Shown here: positions 31,410 through 38,109 of the stretch, piece by piece | Layout of the letters: each line of letters begins with the position of its first letter | How positions within the stretch are numbered: position 1 is the first letter of the stretch | Notes under the pieces: generated by a model | Seen by the model: only the letters and a program-made list of their open reading frames with translations | What the model was told of the DNA's origin: nothing | The model's database searches: none | Origin: a virus | Direction: 5' to 3' (one strand) | IMG/VR virus record: IMGVR_UViG_3300050821_002614 | Location: 1 to 42,117 of that record | DNA: 42,117 bases | Translations under genes and position numbers: made by a program

Positions 31410-31782
31410 TTTGTGCTCCGCACCAGCCCCAGCGCGCGCCACTGGCCAGCGGCCAGCCATGCTGCACCACACCAATGCGCATCATGTCGCAAGTGTTACC
31501 ATCGTGAGTGTTACCAGCTAGCCCAAGTCATTGATTGATAAGCGCGCGCGTGGTCAATGCTGATCCTAACCTAGGATTTACAGCCAGGGGATCAGGGATT
31601 TCAGGGTCCTGAAGGGGATCGACCTTAATTTCCGGGGGCGGGGGTCGCCGGCCTGGTATGGGGGCCCCATCCTACATAGTTTCGCTTGGCTGCATGCTGC
31701 GTTGCACAACGCTTTCACTTTGGGAATTTTGGCGCGGTCGCTAGATTGAATGCTGCATCGCAACCATGCGCTTAGGTTCGGA
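31410..31782. other. Non-coding stretch between early operon and tRNA
   Basis: No convincing gene. It contains GTTACCA at 31495 and GTTACCAG at 31510, followed by TCATTGATTGATAAGC. This matches about 50 bp at 22331-22376 near integrase. A TGGCC-AGC-GGCCA hairpin (about 31443-31455) and a CAGGGTCCTG palindrome (about 31601-31610) are also present. A role as regulatory or attachment DNA is possible. Confidence 0.5.
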
Positions 31783-31857
31783 TGGTTCAGGGAGTAGGGT
31801 TCGAACCTACGTTCTCAGGTTCAAAGCCTGATGTCTTGCCGCTTGGACGATCCCTGA
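31783..31857 (-). tRNA. tRNA-Gln (anticodon UUG)
   Basis: Full cloverleaf on the minus strand: acceptor TCAGGGA/TCCCTGA, D arm GTCC...AAGAC, anticodon stem TCAGG/CCTGA with loop CTTTGAA (anticodon TTG), variable loop GAACG, T loop TTCGAAC, discriminator A and an encoded CCA. It may supply glutamine CAA decoding; several structural proteins are Gln-rich. It is probably transcribed with the minus genes upstream. Confidence 0.92.
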
Positions 31858-31995
31858 TCTCTGGAGGAACCTAAAGCCGCGCGCGCGAGGGCCAGGGAAT
31901 TTCACGCTCACTAAGCCGCTCGGACAGCGGAAAATCGAAAAAGTTCGGCGCAGATGCGAATCACTGTTATTTGTTGTCCGCGTGGTGGTCTGTCG

Positions 31996-32283
31996 CTAGT
32001 TTCGCGGGGGAACTTGACACGCGCCAGCGTGCCCAGCCCCCGACGTGCATTCATCGCACCGTGGGCATTGTGTGTTGCGCGTCGCTGCGCTCTCCGCTGG
32101 ATGGCCGAACAGCACCAACACGGTCTGTTCGGCGCGATCCGGCTTACTGCGCAGCCATTCGAGCAAACTATCGCGCGTAAGGTCCGCGATATCGTGACTG
32201 CCACATTTGCCGTCAACGCCCAGCGCTCGGACGTAGATACCGCAGTCGGCGTGGCGGCGCTTGGGGTCGACTTTGAGGGTCAT
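31996..32283 (-). CDS. Hypothetical protein with Cys-rich C-terminus (95 aa)
   Basis: The middle resembles a short alpha/beta segment (SLLEWLRSKPDRAEQTVLVLFGHP). The C-terminus NTQCPRCDECTSGAGHAGAC contains four Cys and a His that could bind zinc. ATGA overlap with the gene upstream. Function unknown. Confidence 0.6.
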   Translation of the reverse strand: MTLKVDPKRRHADCGIYVRALGVDGKCGSHDIADLTRDSLLEWLRSKPDRAEQTVLVLFGHPAESAATRNTQCPRCDECTSGAGHAGACQVPPRN

Positions 32284-32519
32284 GTGATCCCCTCGATTCT
32301 CTCGATCACCGCCCTAGCCAGGCGCACGGTCTCGGCGTCGCGGGAGTTATGCACCGTCACATCGATGAACGCCTTGCGCTCGGCGTAGGTCGTTTGGTGG
32401 TTCCAGATTTGATTGACTTTCAGCATGAGCGGCGAATCCGCCGGCAACGGCTGCCCGGTGGTGAGGTCTAAGAGTGCCGGCCGGCAGCCCTCGCAGTGGT
32501 CACAGAATTCGTGGGTCAT
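32280..32519 (-). CDS. Hypothetical protein (79 aa)
   Basis: N-terminus HEFCDHCEGCRPALLDLTTG has three Cys and a His, a probable metal site. The rest is helical (YAERKAFIDVTV; VRLARAVIERIEG). Coupled by 4-bp overlaps to both neighbours in the minus operon. No family is recognised. Confidence 0.6.
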   Translation of the reverse strand: MTHEFCDHCEGCRPALLDLTTGQPLPADSPLMLKVNQIWNHQTTYAERKAFIDVTVHNSRDAETVRLARAVIERIEGIT

Positions 32520-32704
32520 GGCAGATACAGCGGTACGGCATCCATGAAGGCATAGGAGGCGCCAGGCTCGCCCGCCTCGATATCATCCATGGCATTGACG
32601 GCTTTGCGCGCGTCCTCGGCTAGTTCTTTGGTTTGGAACTCGACCACATGCGAGGTAATTTCGCGGTTGGTCGACGCGATGAGCCACAGGCGCCAGGTGG
32701 TCAT
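32516..32704 (-). CDS. Hypothetical protein (62 aa)
   Basis: Start at ATG 32704 (MTTWRLWLIAS), overlapping the upstream TGA as ATGA. It has a beta-alpha-like pattern, with HVVEFQTKELAEDARKAVNAM suggesting a small ferredoxin-like fold. Function unknown. Confidence 0.6.
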   Translation of the reverse strand: MTTWRLWLIASTNREITSHVVEFQTKELAEDARKAVNAMDDIEAGEPGASYAFMDAVPLYLP

Positions 32705-32916
32705 AGCTCGCCCGTCCATTCCCATTTAGAGATTTCGAGATCGGTTAGCCGAATTTCCCGCCCGTATACGCGGTCATCGTTATCGATCGGTTCCATACCG
32801 AACGGCCCCATGTAGCAGAACTTTGCGCCGCAGCGCCGGCACTTGACGTTCACCGACAAGCCGCCGTGCGGCCCCTCGAAGAATTCCTCACTGCCGCAGT
32901 GTGGGCAGGTAGTCAC
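32701..32916 (-). CDS. Zinc-ribbon protein (71 aa)
   Basis: CPHCGSEEFFEGPHGG, then VKCRRCGAKFCYMG, two CxxC pairs of a classic zinc ribbon. The acidic C-terminus ends ISKWEWTGEL. It overlaps the gene upstream by 4 bp. Likely a nucleic-acid- or protein-binding adaptor. Confidence 0.65.
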   Translation of the reverse strand: MTTCPHCGSEEFFEGPHGGLSVNVKCRRCGAKFCYMGPFGMEPIDNDDRVYGREIRLTDLEISKWEWTGEL

Positions 32917-33386
32917 GCGTCGCGCTCCAGATTCCCCGCGCCGCCGCAGTCTTGCGGTGGATCTCCATATACATCTAATAGCGCGTCAATGCTCAGCCGG
33001 TAATTACCATCCAACCGAATCGCGCGCAGTAAATTTAGCGCGTGATCGCGTTGGCTTTCCAGTTCAGCGTGCTTTTGATCCCAGTAGTCATGGGATTGCT
33101 GAATGCGGTTGCGTTCGGCAACGATTGCGCGGGCGAGGTCCGGCGCGTCATGGTGCGACCAAAGGGTATCGGGTGGCGGCTCGCCGCGCAGCGCATTGAC
33201 CACCCCGCGCAACAGGTCGCCTTGCCGCGCGATCAATTCGTAGGATGCGTTTTCCTCTTCGCGCATTTCATCGGTGACGATTAATAGCTTTTGATATTTT
33301 TGCGCCCATTCGTCACGCTCGGCGATGGTGTTGGCAAGGGCGCGCTGCGTTTCGGTTAGTAGATCGCTCGGCGGCGTCGGGATCAT
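32913..33386 (-). CDS. Coiled-coil hypothetical protein (157 aa)
   Basis: Start at ATG 33386 (MIPTPPSDLLTE). Long helical region (TQRALANTIAERDEWAQKYQ; RAIVAERNRIQQSHDYW; AELESQRDHALNLL) with coiled-coil heptads. It ends CGGAGNLERDA. No family is recognised. Member of the minus accessory operon. Confidence 0.65.
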   Translation of the reverse strand: MIPTPPSDLLTETQRALANTIAERDEWAQKYQKLLIVTDEMREEENASYELIARQGDLLRGVVNALRGEPPPDTLWSHHDAPDLARAIVAERNRIQQSHDYWDQKHAELESQRDHALNLLRAIRLDGNYRLSIDALLDVYGDPPQDCGGAGNLERDA

Positions 33387-33613
33387 TGGTGGCGTTCCTG
33401 ATTGCGCAAGAGGTATGCACCTTGTCGGCGGCGCTTGGCGACTAGTTTGCGCCAGCACTTCAAGCACCGGCGGCCGGACCCTTCGGAGCGCGGGCCGCCG
33501 CAGTCCTCGCATACATATTGATAGGTCATGGCCGTGATACTGGTATTCGATGCCATAGGTTTTGGTGGGGTGCGGCTGGCGCGCGGCTGGCGCGCGGCTT
33601 CGCTCATGCTCAT
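33383..33613 (-). CDS. Zinc-ribbon protein, first gene of minus operon (76 aa)
   Basis: Start at ATG 33613 (MSMSEAARQP) with GAGGG seven bases upstream. A shorter start at 33529 has no ribosome site. The zinc ribbon YVCEDCGGPRSEGSGRRCLKC is followed by a very basic end (LVAKRRRQGAYLLRNQ). Possibly RNA- or DNA-binding. Confidence 0.58.
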   Translation of the reverse strand: MSMSEAARQPRASRTPPKPMASNTSITAMTYQYVCEDCGGPRSEGSGRRCLKCWRKLVAKRRRQGAYLLRNQERHQ

Positions 33614-33741
33614 GCGGATACCCTCACCAGGCCCGCGGTTACAACGGCCAACCCCGCGATCCGGTTGGACGGGGTACCCGCGCCGCTTATAACAAAGATC
33701 AGGTTTCGTGTCATCTTGCACCGCGCTTCGCTGAAAAATAT

Positions 33742-33771
33742 TTTACACCGTGCGCCGAGGTTAAGTAAACT
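33742..33771 (+). promoter_or_regulatory. Promoter of the rightward accessory operon
   Basis: TTTACA (33742-33747), 18-bp spacer, TAAACT (33766-33771). The ATG at 33781 lies only ten bases after the -10 box, so the message would be nearly leaderless. A direct repeat TTGCACCGCGC / TTACACCGTGC (about 33716 and 33743) covers the -35 region and may bind a regulator. Confidence 0.55.
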
Positions 33772-33780
33772 AATCTCGCC

Positions 33781-34071
33781 ATGCCGAATTACACGCCTGA
33801 TGAGTACCGCGCGCAAGTCATGAAGCTGCGCAACGTCGCGCACAGCGCCGGCTATGATGAACTGTCACTAGAGTCCGGTATTACCGGCGGGATGCTGATG
33901 CTGGCGGCGCAGCGCATCGAAGCCATGCAAAAGATCATCGATGACGATGAACACCGTAGCGAATTCTGGCGGCTGTGGTGTGCGGTGTATGACGGGCCGT
34001 TAGCGTGGGACGGGCGCGACGCATTCGAAGAGATCCAACATTTAGGGGGTTTCAGTGGCCAACATCCGTAA
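33781..34071 (+). CDS. Hypothetical protein (96 aa)
   Basis: First gene of a rightward accessory operon. Helical; YTPDEYRAQVMKLRNVAHSA, and later EFWRLWCAVYDGP. No ribosome site, consistent with the near-leaderless promoter. It overlaps the next GTG by 17 bp. Function unknown. Confidence 0.62.
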   Translation: MPNYTPDEYRAQVMKLRNVAHSAGYDELSLESGITGGMLMLAAQRIEAMQKIIDDDEHRSEFWRLWCAVYDGPLAWDGRDAFEEIQHLGGFSGQHP

Positions 34072-34276
34072 GAAGAAGTCCGCAAAGAAGCGCGCTAAGA
34101 AGGGCCCAGCATTTTCGGTTATCAAGCTCTCGGGTGACCTCACCAACATGGTGGGCACGGTCTCCAAGATCAGCGGCGTGGGTGTTGAGGACGTGGTTGC
34201 CGTGTTCATCGCGATGGGCGCCATTTGGACGATGAAGAATAGCCCGGAATTCCAGGGCCGGCGGCGCAATGGCTGA
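34055..34276 (+). CDS. Basic-tailed hypothetical protein (73 aa)
   Basis: GTG after AGGGGG. A strongly basic N-terminus (MANIRKKKSAKKRAKKGP) is followed by a hydrophobic helix (GVEDVVAVFIAMGAIWTM) and the end FQGRRRNG. It might bind nucleic acid or lie along the membrane. It overlaps the next gene by 8 bp. Confidence 0.58.
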   Translation: MANIRKKKSAKKRAKKGPAFSVIKLSGDLTNMVGTVSKISGVGVEDVVAVFIAMGAIWTMKNSPEFQGRRRNG

Positions 34277-34523
34277 AGCTCAATATGATGCTGAAGCCGC
34301 GGTCAATCTGACCTTCGAAATTGCGCAGCAAATCCGCCCGCTATTAGCGGGCCAAGCGCGCGAAGTGCAGGGCGCGGTGTTGGCGGAATTGCTCGCCATG
34401 TGGATTGCCGGGCACCATCGCTGCGGCGATGCCGTCATGGCGCAAGTGTTGGAGCAACATTATAGAGTGGTGCGGGATTTGGTCCCCATCAACATCTATC
34501 AAGGGCATCAGTGTGAGCACTGA
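34269..34523 (+). CDS. Hypothetical helical protein (84 aa)
   Basis: ATG inside the end of the previous gene. Mostly helical (AAVNLTFEIAQQIRPLLAGQ; AVLAELLAMWIAGHH). No motif beyond a His/Cys-containing stretch (HHRCGD). It overlaps the next GTG by 11 bp. Confidence 0.58.
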   Translation: MAEAQYDAEAAVNLTFEIAQQIRPLLAGQAREVQGAVLAELLAMWIAGHHRCGDAVMAQVLEQHYRVVRDLVPINIYQGHQCEH

Positions 34524-35166
34524 GTACCGCGAAGGCCTGCCGCCGCTGCCACCGCGCATGCGCAAGCTACCGGTGGACGATCGCAAGTATCCGGTGCCGT
34601 GGTTCGTCAAGTGGTTTGATGGTAAGCCAGACTTTAGGGTCGCGAACTCCATCAAGTTCAAGTCCGCGGTGAGCTATGGGCTATGCTGGGTGTGCGGCGA
34701 GTCGTTAGGGAAATTCAAGACGTTTGTCGTCGGCCCCATGTGTACGGTCAATCGCATCACCTCGGAGCCGGCCTGTCATTTGGATTGCGCGCAATTTGCG
34801 GTCACCGCCTGCCCGTTCATGTTGCTGCCGGCGGCGCAGCGCAAGACCGCGGCACTGCCGCCCAAGACCATGGCGCCGCCTGGCGTGCACCTGGATCGCA
34901 ATCCGGGCGTGACCGCGCTCTGGACCACGCGTGAATTTAAATTGATTCCGATGACGGATAACCGGCGCTTGATTTCGATCGGCGCACCGGAGACCATCAA
35001 GTGGTACCACCAGGGCCGCGACGCGACGCGCGATGAGGTGCAAGAGTCCTTAGATGACGGCTTCCCGGTGCTGTGGGCGCTGGCGCGTGCTGCCGCGGTT
35101 GATTCGGTGGTGCAGCTGGAGAACGCCTACGCGCAAGTAGCTTCGCTCTACTTGCCGGCGGCTTAG
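34513..35166 (+). CDS. Conserved hypothetical phage protein (217 aa)
   Basis: GTG start (MSTEYREGLPPLPPRM). It contains YPVPWFVKWFDGKPDFRVAN, then LCWVCGESLGKFKTFVVGPM and a second Cys/His group (ACHLDCAQFA...ACPF), so it likely binds metal. I recognise the overall pattern as a family common in actinobacterial and proteobacterial phages without known function. A longer reading from 34405 lies inside the previous gene. Confidence 0.72.
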   Translation: MSTEYREGLPPLPPRMRKLPVDDRKYPVPWFVKWFDGKPDFRVANSIKFKSAVSYGLCWVCGESLGKFKTFVVGPMCTVNRITSEPACHLDCAQFAVTACPFMLLPAAQRKTAALPPKTMAPPGVHLDRNPGVTALWTTREFKLIPMTDNRRLISIGAPETIKWYHQGRDATRDEVQESLDDGFPVLWALARAAAVDSVVQLENAYAQVASLYLPAA

Positions 35167-35457
35167 ATGTTCTCACTGCGTTCCATGAGTCGCGGGCGCC
35201 TAGTCGCAATCAATGGCTTTTTCATTCTATGGAATGCGGCGTTTCTGGCATGGGACATCCGCACCGGTCGCAATGCGCCGCTCACCATCTTTCAAGCGAT
35301 GGTGTTTGGTTTTCAGGTGGCGATTTCTTGGGAATCGTATATGTCGTGGCGGCGCTTGAGCCAATTTGAGCGCGAATTGCAGGAACAAGGAGAGGCGCAC
35401 TTGCAAGAATTTCAGCGCAGAGTCGTGGCTTTTTTCCGGACCCTGCCGCCGCGATGA
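35167..35457 (+). CDS. Membrane protein with two hydrophobic segments (96 aa)
   Basis: ATG directly after the preceding stop. Hydrophobic segments LVAINGFFILWNAAFLAW and APLTIFQAMVFGFQVAIS, then a charged helix (FERELQEQGEAHLQEFQRR). Function unknown; possibly anchors a partner at the membrane. ATGA-type overlap with the next gene. Confidence 0.6.
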   Translation: MFSLRSMSRGRLVAINGFFILWNAAFLAWDIRTGRNAPLTIFQAMVFGFQVAISWESYMSWRRLSQFERELQEQGEAHLQEFQRRVVAFFRTLPPR

Positions 35458-35882
35458 TCCTAGGTATCGTCGGCCACGAAGCCGCCAAGTTCACCGCCGA
35501 GACCGAACGCCAGGCACGCGTGCAAATCCGCGAATTCCTGGTGCTGGATAATGTGCAACGCGTGGTGTCGGGCGCGTGCCATTTGGGCGGGATCGATGTG
35601 TGGGCGATCGAAGAGGCCAAGAAATTCGGAATTCCGACACAGGAATTCGCGCCGGCCAATCGTGCTTGGGAGACCGGCTACAAGCCGCGCAACATTTTGA
35701 TTGCGGAGACTTCCGATAAGGTCATCTCACTGGTGGTCAAGGTACTCCCCGCCGGCTATGTCGGCATGCGCTTTAAACTGTGCTACCACTGCAAGACGGA
35801 TAGTCATGTGAAGTCCGGCGGTTGCTGGACCGCGCACTATGCCGGCGGGTTGGGCAAGCCCTTTGAGATCATCGAAATCTAG
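35454..35882 (+). CDS. SLOG-like nucleotide-binding protein
   Basis: 142 residues. It starts with ILGIVGHEAAKF, then VVSGACHLGGIDVWAIEEAKKF and GYKPRNILIAETSDKVISL, the pattern of the SLOG (LOG/DprA/DUF2493) Rossmann-like superfamily that binds nucleotides or derivatives. A Cys cluster (CYHCKTD...GGC) sits near the end. Related proteins sense nucleotide signals in defence and counter-defence systems, but no effector is recognised beside it. Confidence 0.7.
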   Translation: MILGIVGHEAAKFTAETERQARVQIREFLVLDNVQRVVSGACHLGGIDVWAIEEAKKFGIPTQEFAPANRAWETGYKPRNILIAETSDKVISLVVKVLPAGYVGMRFKLCYHCKTDSHVKSGGCWTAHYAGGLGKPFEIIEI

Positions 35883-35906
35883 TTGCGCCGCAGTAGTTAA
35901 TTTAAC

Positions 35907-35934
35907 TTGACCATGAGTTGATTTATTGTACTCT
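35907..35934 (+). promoter_or_regulatory. Sigma70-type promoter upstream of 35964
   Basis: TTGACC (35907-35912), 16-bp spacer, TACTCT (35929-35934). It gives the 256-residue protein, and possibly the RNA element downstream, its own transcript. Confidence 0.6.
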
Positions 35935-35963
35935 TCGCAATCCTAACGAAGGGGTAAACGACT

Positions 35964-36734
35964 GTGGCCAAACTATCAGAACTATTAGCGGCTGAAAAGA
36001 CGCCGAACGGCGCGTGGAATCAGCTGCAAGAAGACACTACCAAAAAGTTTAAGAATTCGACGCATTTCTTTGATGGGCATTCAAAAAGCCTGTCGATGAT
36101 CGAAGATAATCCCGGTAACGTCGCGATCCAGGACCAGGCGCGCGAGGAAAAGCCGGTGACCACCACGGTGTACGACACCCTGGAATATGCGCTTTCGATC
36201 TTTGCGCGCGCCGAGGACTTGCAGTATCAAAAGAACCTCACCAACCGCCAGGCCGCTGGCACGGTGATGTGGAAGGGCTCGCCGCTTCTCAAGGATTTGC
36301 CGATTGATGAGCTATTGGGTTTGGAGGCGCGATTGACAAAAATCCGCGCGATCTACGCCGATATGCCGACCTTGGACGCATCCAAGCACTGGACCCCGGA
36401 CACGCAAAGCGGCGCGCATGTGTGGGTCACCAAGTACACCGAGGAGACCACCAAGACCGAGAAGCAAGTCGTACCGGTGGTGATGTCGGCCGCAACCAAG
36501 GAGCACCCGGCGCAAGTTCAGCCGATCTCTAAGGACGTGGTGGTGGGCAAGTTCACGGTGACGCGGCGCAGTGGTGCCGCCACCGCGGTGCAGAAATCGG
36601 AAGCTATCAAGCGGGTGGATGAACTCTTAATCGAGATCAAGCAAGCGCGCATGCGCGCGAATGAGACTGAAGTTCAGGCGGGTTCCATTGCGGCGGTGTT
36701 GGTGCCGCTGCTACTGGAGCCGTTACAGAGTTAG
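35964..36734 (+). CDS. Conserved protein of unknown function (256 aa)
   Basis: GTG start after GAAGGGG. Alpha/beta protein with STHFFDGHSKSLSMIE, then YDTLEYALSIFARAEDL and EHPAQVQPISKDVVVGKFTV. It resembles a conserved bacterial and phage family of about 250 residues that I know only as a domain of unknown function. It has its own promoter and directly precedes the permuted-tRNA element. Confidence 0.68.
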   Translation: MAKLSELLAAEKTPNGAWNQLQEDTTKKFKNSTHFFDGHSKSLSMIEDNPGNVAIQDQAREEKPVTTTVYDTLEYALSIFARAEDLQYQKNLTNRQAAGTVMWKGSPLLKDLPIDELLGLEARLTKIRAIYADMPTLDASKHWTPDTQSGAHVWVTKYTEETTKTEKQVVPVVMSAATKEHPAQVQPISKDVVVGKFTVTRRSGAATAVQKSEAIKRVDELLIEIKQARMRANETEVQAGSIAAVLVPLLLEPLQS

Positions 36735-36772
36735 GCCAAGCGTTAGCGTTAGGTTTTGCGTCAACTGAATGG

Positions 36773-37028
36773 AGTTAGCGTATCGCCTACAGCGTTTGAC
36801 TAAGGTGCAAGGTGAATACTAGTCATGTCGGCAGACTTGAAATCTGCAGACAATCCTTGGAAAAACGGGTTCGATTCCCGTCGGCCCCTCCATTATATGG
36901 GGCCGTCGTCTAACGGCAGGACACCGGGGGTTATAGCGTTAGTGTCAACTACTTCACTTTGTAGGGAAACCATAGAGGGCCGGCACGGCAGGCACGCACG
37001 GCTGGCCCTTTATCCCATTTGAATAACT
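36773..37028 (+). ncRNA. Candidate permuted intron-exon gene: circularly permuted tRNA within a split group I intron
   Basis: tRNA halves are in reverse order. The 3' half has an anticodon-stem strand CCTTGG (36855), AAAA, T arm 36865-36881, acceptor CGGCCCC (36882), T and CCA (36890-36892). After TTATAT comes the 5' half: acceptor GGGGCCG (36899), D arm 36908-36922 and CCGGGG (36924). The acceptor halves pair perfectly, and CCGGGG pairs with CCTTGG. Outside lie group I-like elements also split in permuted order: GGGAAACC (36964) with P4 GGGA/TCCC and P5 AGAGGGCC/GGCCCTTT (36974/37004), P3 CACTT/AGGTG (36955/36803), P7 TGACTA/TAGTCA (36797/36820), a P9-like hairpin (36831-36847), and P6 TAACT/AGTTA (37024/36773). 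P8, exact splice sites and anticodon are not resolved. Confidence 0.6.
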
Positions 37029-37065
37029 GATGAGCGGCGGAGTAACACACCTAAAGGGGCAACAC

Positions 37066-37509
37066 ATGAACATCGATGAGGCAATCAACAAAGCGGCGGA
37101 TCATATCGAACAGTATCCCGAGTCCTATCACTTCGGGCAGGGCATGGTGATCGACAGAAAGTATCAGGGGTTTGGCCCAGATCCTGGACCCGGCGGCCCG
37201 CACGCATGCATGCTGGCGCGCATCGGCGAAATGGCCGGGGTGCCGGTGGGCGTTGGTTGCGATACGGTCGCGCGGTATATCCTGTCCTCAAGCGCCGGGG
37301 ACTTCTACGAAGCGATCCGCGCCGCCACCGGCAGCAAAGCTGGCCGCCATGATCCGGTACACCATGCACCGACCATCCCCGCGGCCATGCGCAAGGTGGC
37401 TAAGAAATATGAAGGGATACCGATCGGGGTGCGGCAGATTTTCGACGCGCCGCCGAGTGAAACCTTAGCGCCGCACTACCGCGTGTTTTCCGTCCGCATC
37501 ACGGCCTAG
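37066..37509 (+). CDS. Hypothetical protein, paralogue A (147 aa)
   Basis: ATG after AAAGGGG. NKAADHIEQYPESYHFGQG, then ACMLARIGEMAGVPVGVG and PAAMRKVAKKYEGIPIGVRQIF. The next gene is a clear relative with the same order of motifs. The fold and function are unknown. It begins the late-side small-gene run after the permuted-tRNA element. Confidence 0.65.
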   Translation: MNIDEAINKAADHIEQYPESYHFGQGMVIDRKYQGFGPDPGPGGPHACMLARIGEMAGVPVGVGCDTVARYILSSSAGDFYEAIRAATGSKAGRHDPVHHAPTIPAAMRKVAKKYEGIPIGVRQIFDAPPSETLAPHYRVFSVRITA

Positions 37510-37517
37510 GGGGCATC

Positions 37518-37916
37518 ATGGAACTTTACGAAGGTTTGATGAAAACCGCCGATCATATCGAACAACATCCGGAACTCTATTCGTTCGGCATCACTGGCCG
37601 GCCGGATACATTTGAGCCGCGCGCGTGCTTTCTCGGGCGCTTGGGTGACATCATGGGCATGGACTTTTTTGCCGCCAACGCGGTGGCGGTGCGCTTCTTC
37701 CATACGGAAGAGGGCGCAATATTCCATGATCTCATTCGTATCGCCACGCGTGGCGGCATGCTTACCGATGTCATGCCATTCCCGAGTCGCGTGGCGCCGG
37801 CCATCCGTGAGTTTGCCAAACGCTACGCGCCCGCGCCGGCACTCCCGGAGAGCGTGCGCGCCATTTTCAACGTTCCCGCACTCATCGAAGGAGAACACGC
37901 CCATGCCGTTATTTGA
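37518..37916 (+). CDS. Hypothetical protein, paralogue B (132 aa)
   Basis: Tandem relative of the preceding gene: MKTADHIEQHPELYSFGITG, ACFLGRLGDIMGMDF, PAIREFAKRYAPAPALPESV. It overlaps the next gene by 14 bp. The shared pattern (DHIEQ-P-E-Y-FG; AC-L-R-G; P-A-R-A-YA) marks a small family. Confidence 0.65.
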   Translation: MELYEGLMKTADHIEQHPELYSFGITGRPDTFEPRACFLGRLGDIMGMDFFAANAVAVRFFHTEEGAIFHDLIRIATRGGMLTDVMPFPSRVAPAIREFAKRYAPAPALPESVRAIFNVPALIEGEHAHAVI

Positions 37917-38109
37917 AGTGGCGATTATTCAAAAGCCGACCAAGAAGGAAATAGAGGAGGGCACCGCCATCGAAAAGCTGGTGTTCGGTCCTGAACCGGT
38001 GATCGCGCGTGACGGCCAATCGGCCGCCATTACCGCGGTGACCGGACCTAAGGCACCGGTGGGCCTCGATATGACCCGCGCCGAGGTGATCGTCCGCCCT
38101 TTTGCGTAA
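37903..38109 (+). CDS. Small conserved phage protein with frameshift signal at its end (68 aa)
   Basis: Zero-frame product MPLFEVAIIQKPTKKE... ending VIVRPFA. It is a beta-alpha small protein of a type common near phage terminase genes, function unknown. Its last codons contain C CCT TTT (38097-38103), a perfect XXXYYYZ slippery heptamer. The -1 frame stays open for 85 codons to the TGA at 38358-38360 and gives a predicted 152-residue product. A hairpin at 38123-38156 lies downstream. Confidence 0.72.
   Translation: MPLFEVAIIQKPTKKEIEEGTAIEKLVFGPEPVIARDGQSAAITAVTGPKAPVGLDMTRAEVIVRPFA

Noticed and set aside
31578-31763. 61-residue minus frame in the non-coding region before tRNA-Gln
   Set aside because: No ribosome site, poor protein-like composition, and it spans palindromic GC-rich DNA.
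34005-34235. 76-residue + strand frame over 34055-34276
   Set aside because: Arg/Ser/Pro-rich shadow frame; the GTG frame at 34055 has a ribosome site and sensible overlaps.
36831-36892. tRNA-Ser(UGA): hairpin GCAGA-CTTGAAA-TCTGC plus T arm and CCA
   Set aside because: No D arm or matching acceptor strand lies upstream, and the discriminator is T. The hairpin fits better as an intron P9, and CCTTGG pairs with the downstream CCGGGG.
36855-36892. tRNA 3' end as attP core
   Set aside because: It is 13 kb from integrase and is accompanied by its own 5' half. It cannot be excluded without a host sequence, but it is not the simplest reading.
36820-37060. Permuted two-piece tmRNA
   Set aside because: The 5' piece has a normal tRNA D arm, and no tag reading frame ending in an Ala-rich degradation peptide was found before the next gene.
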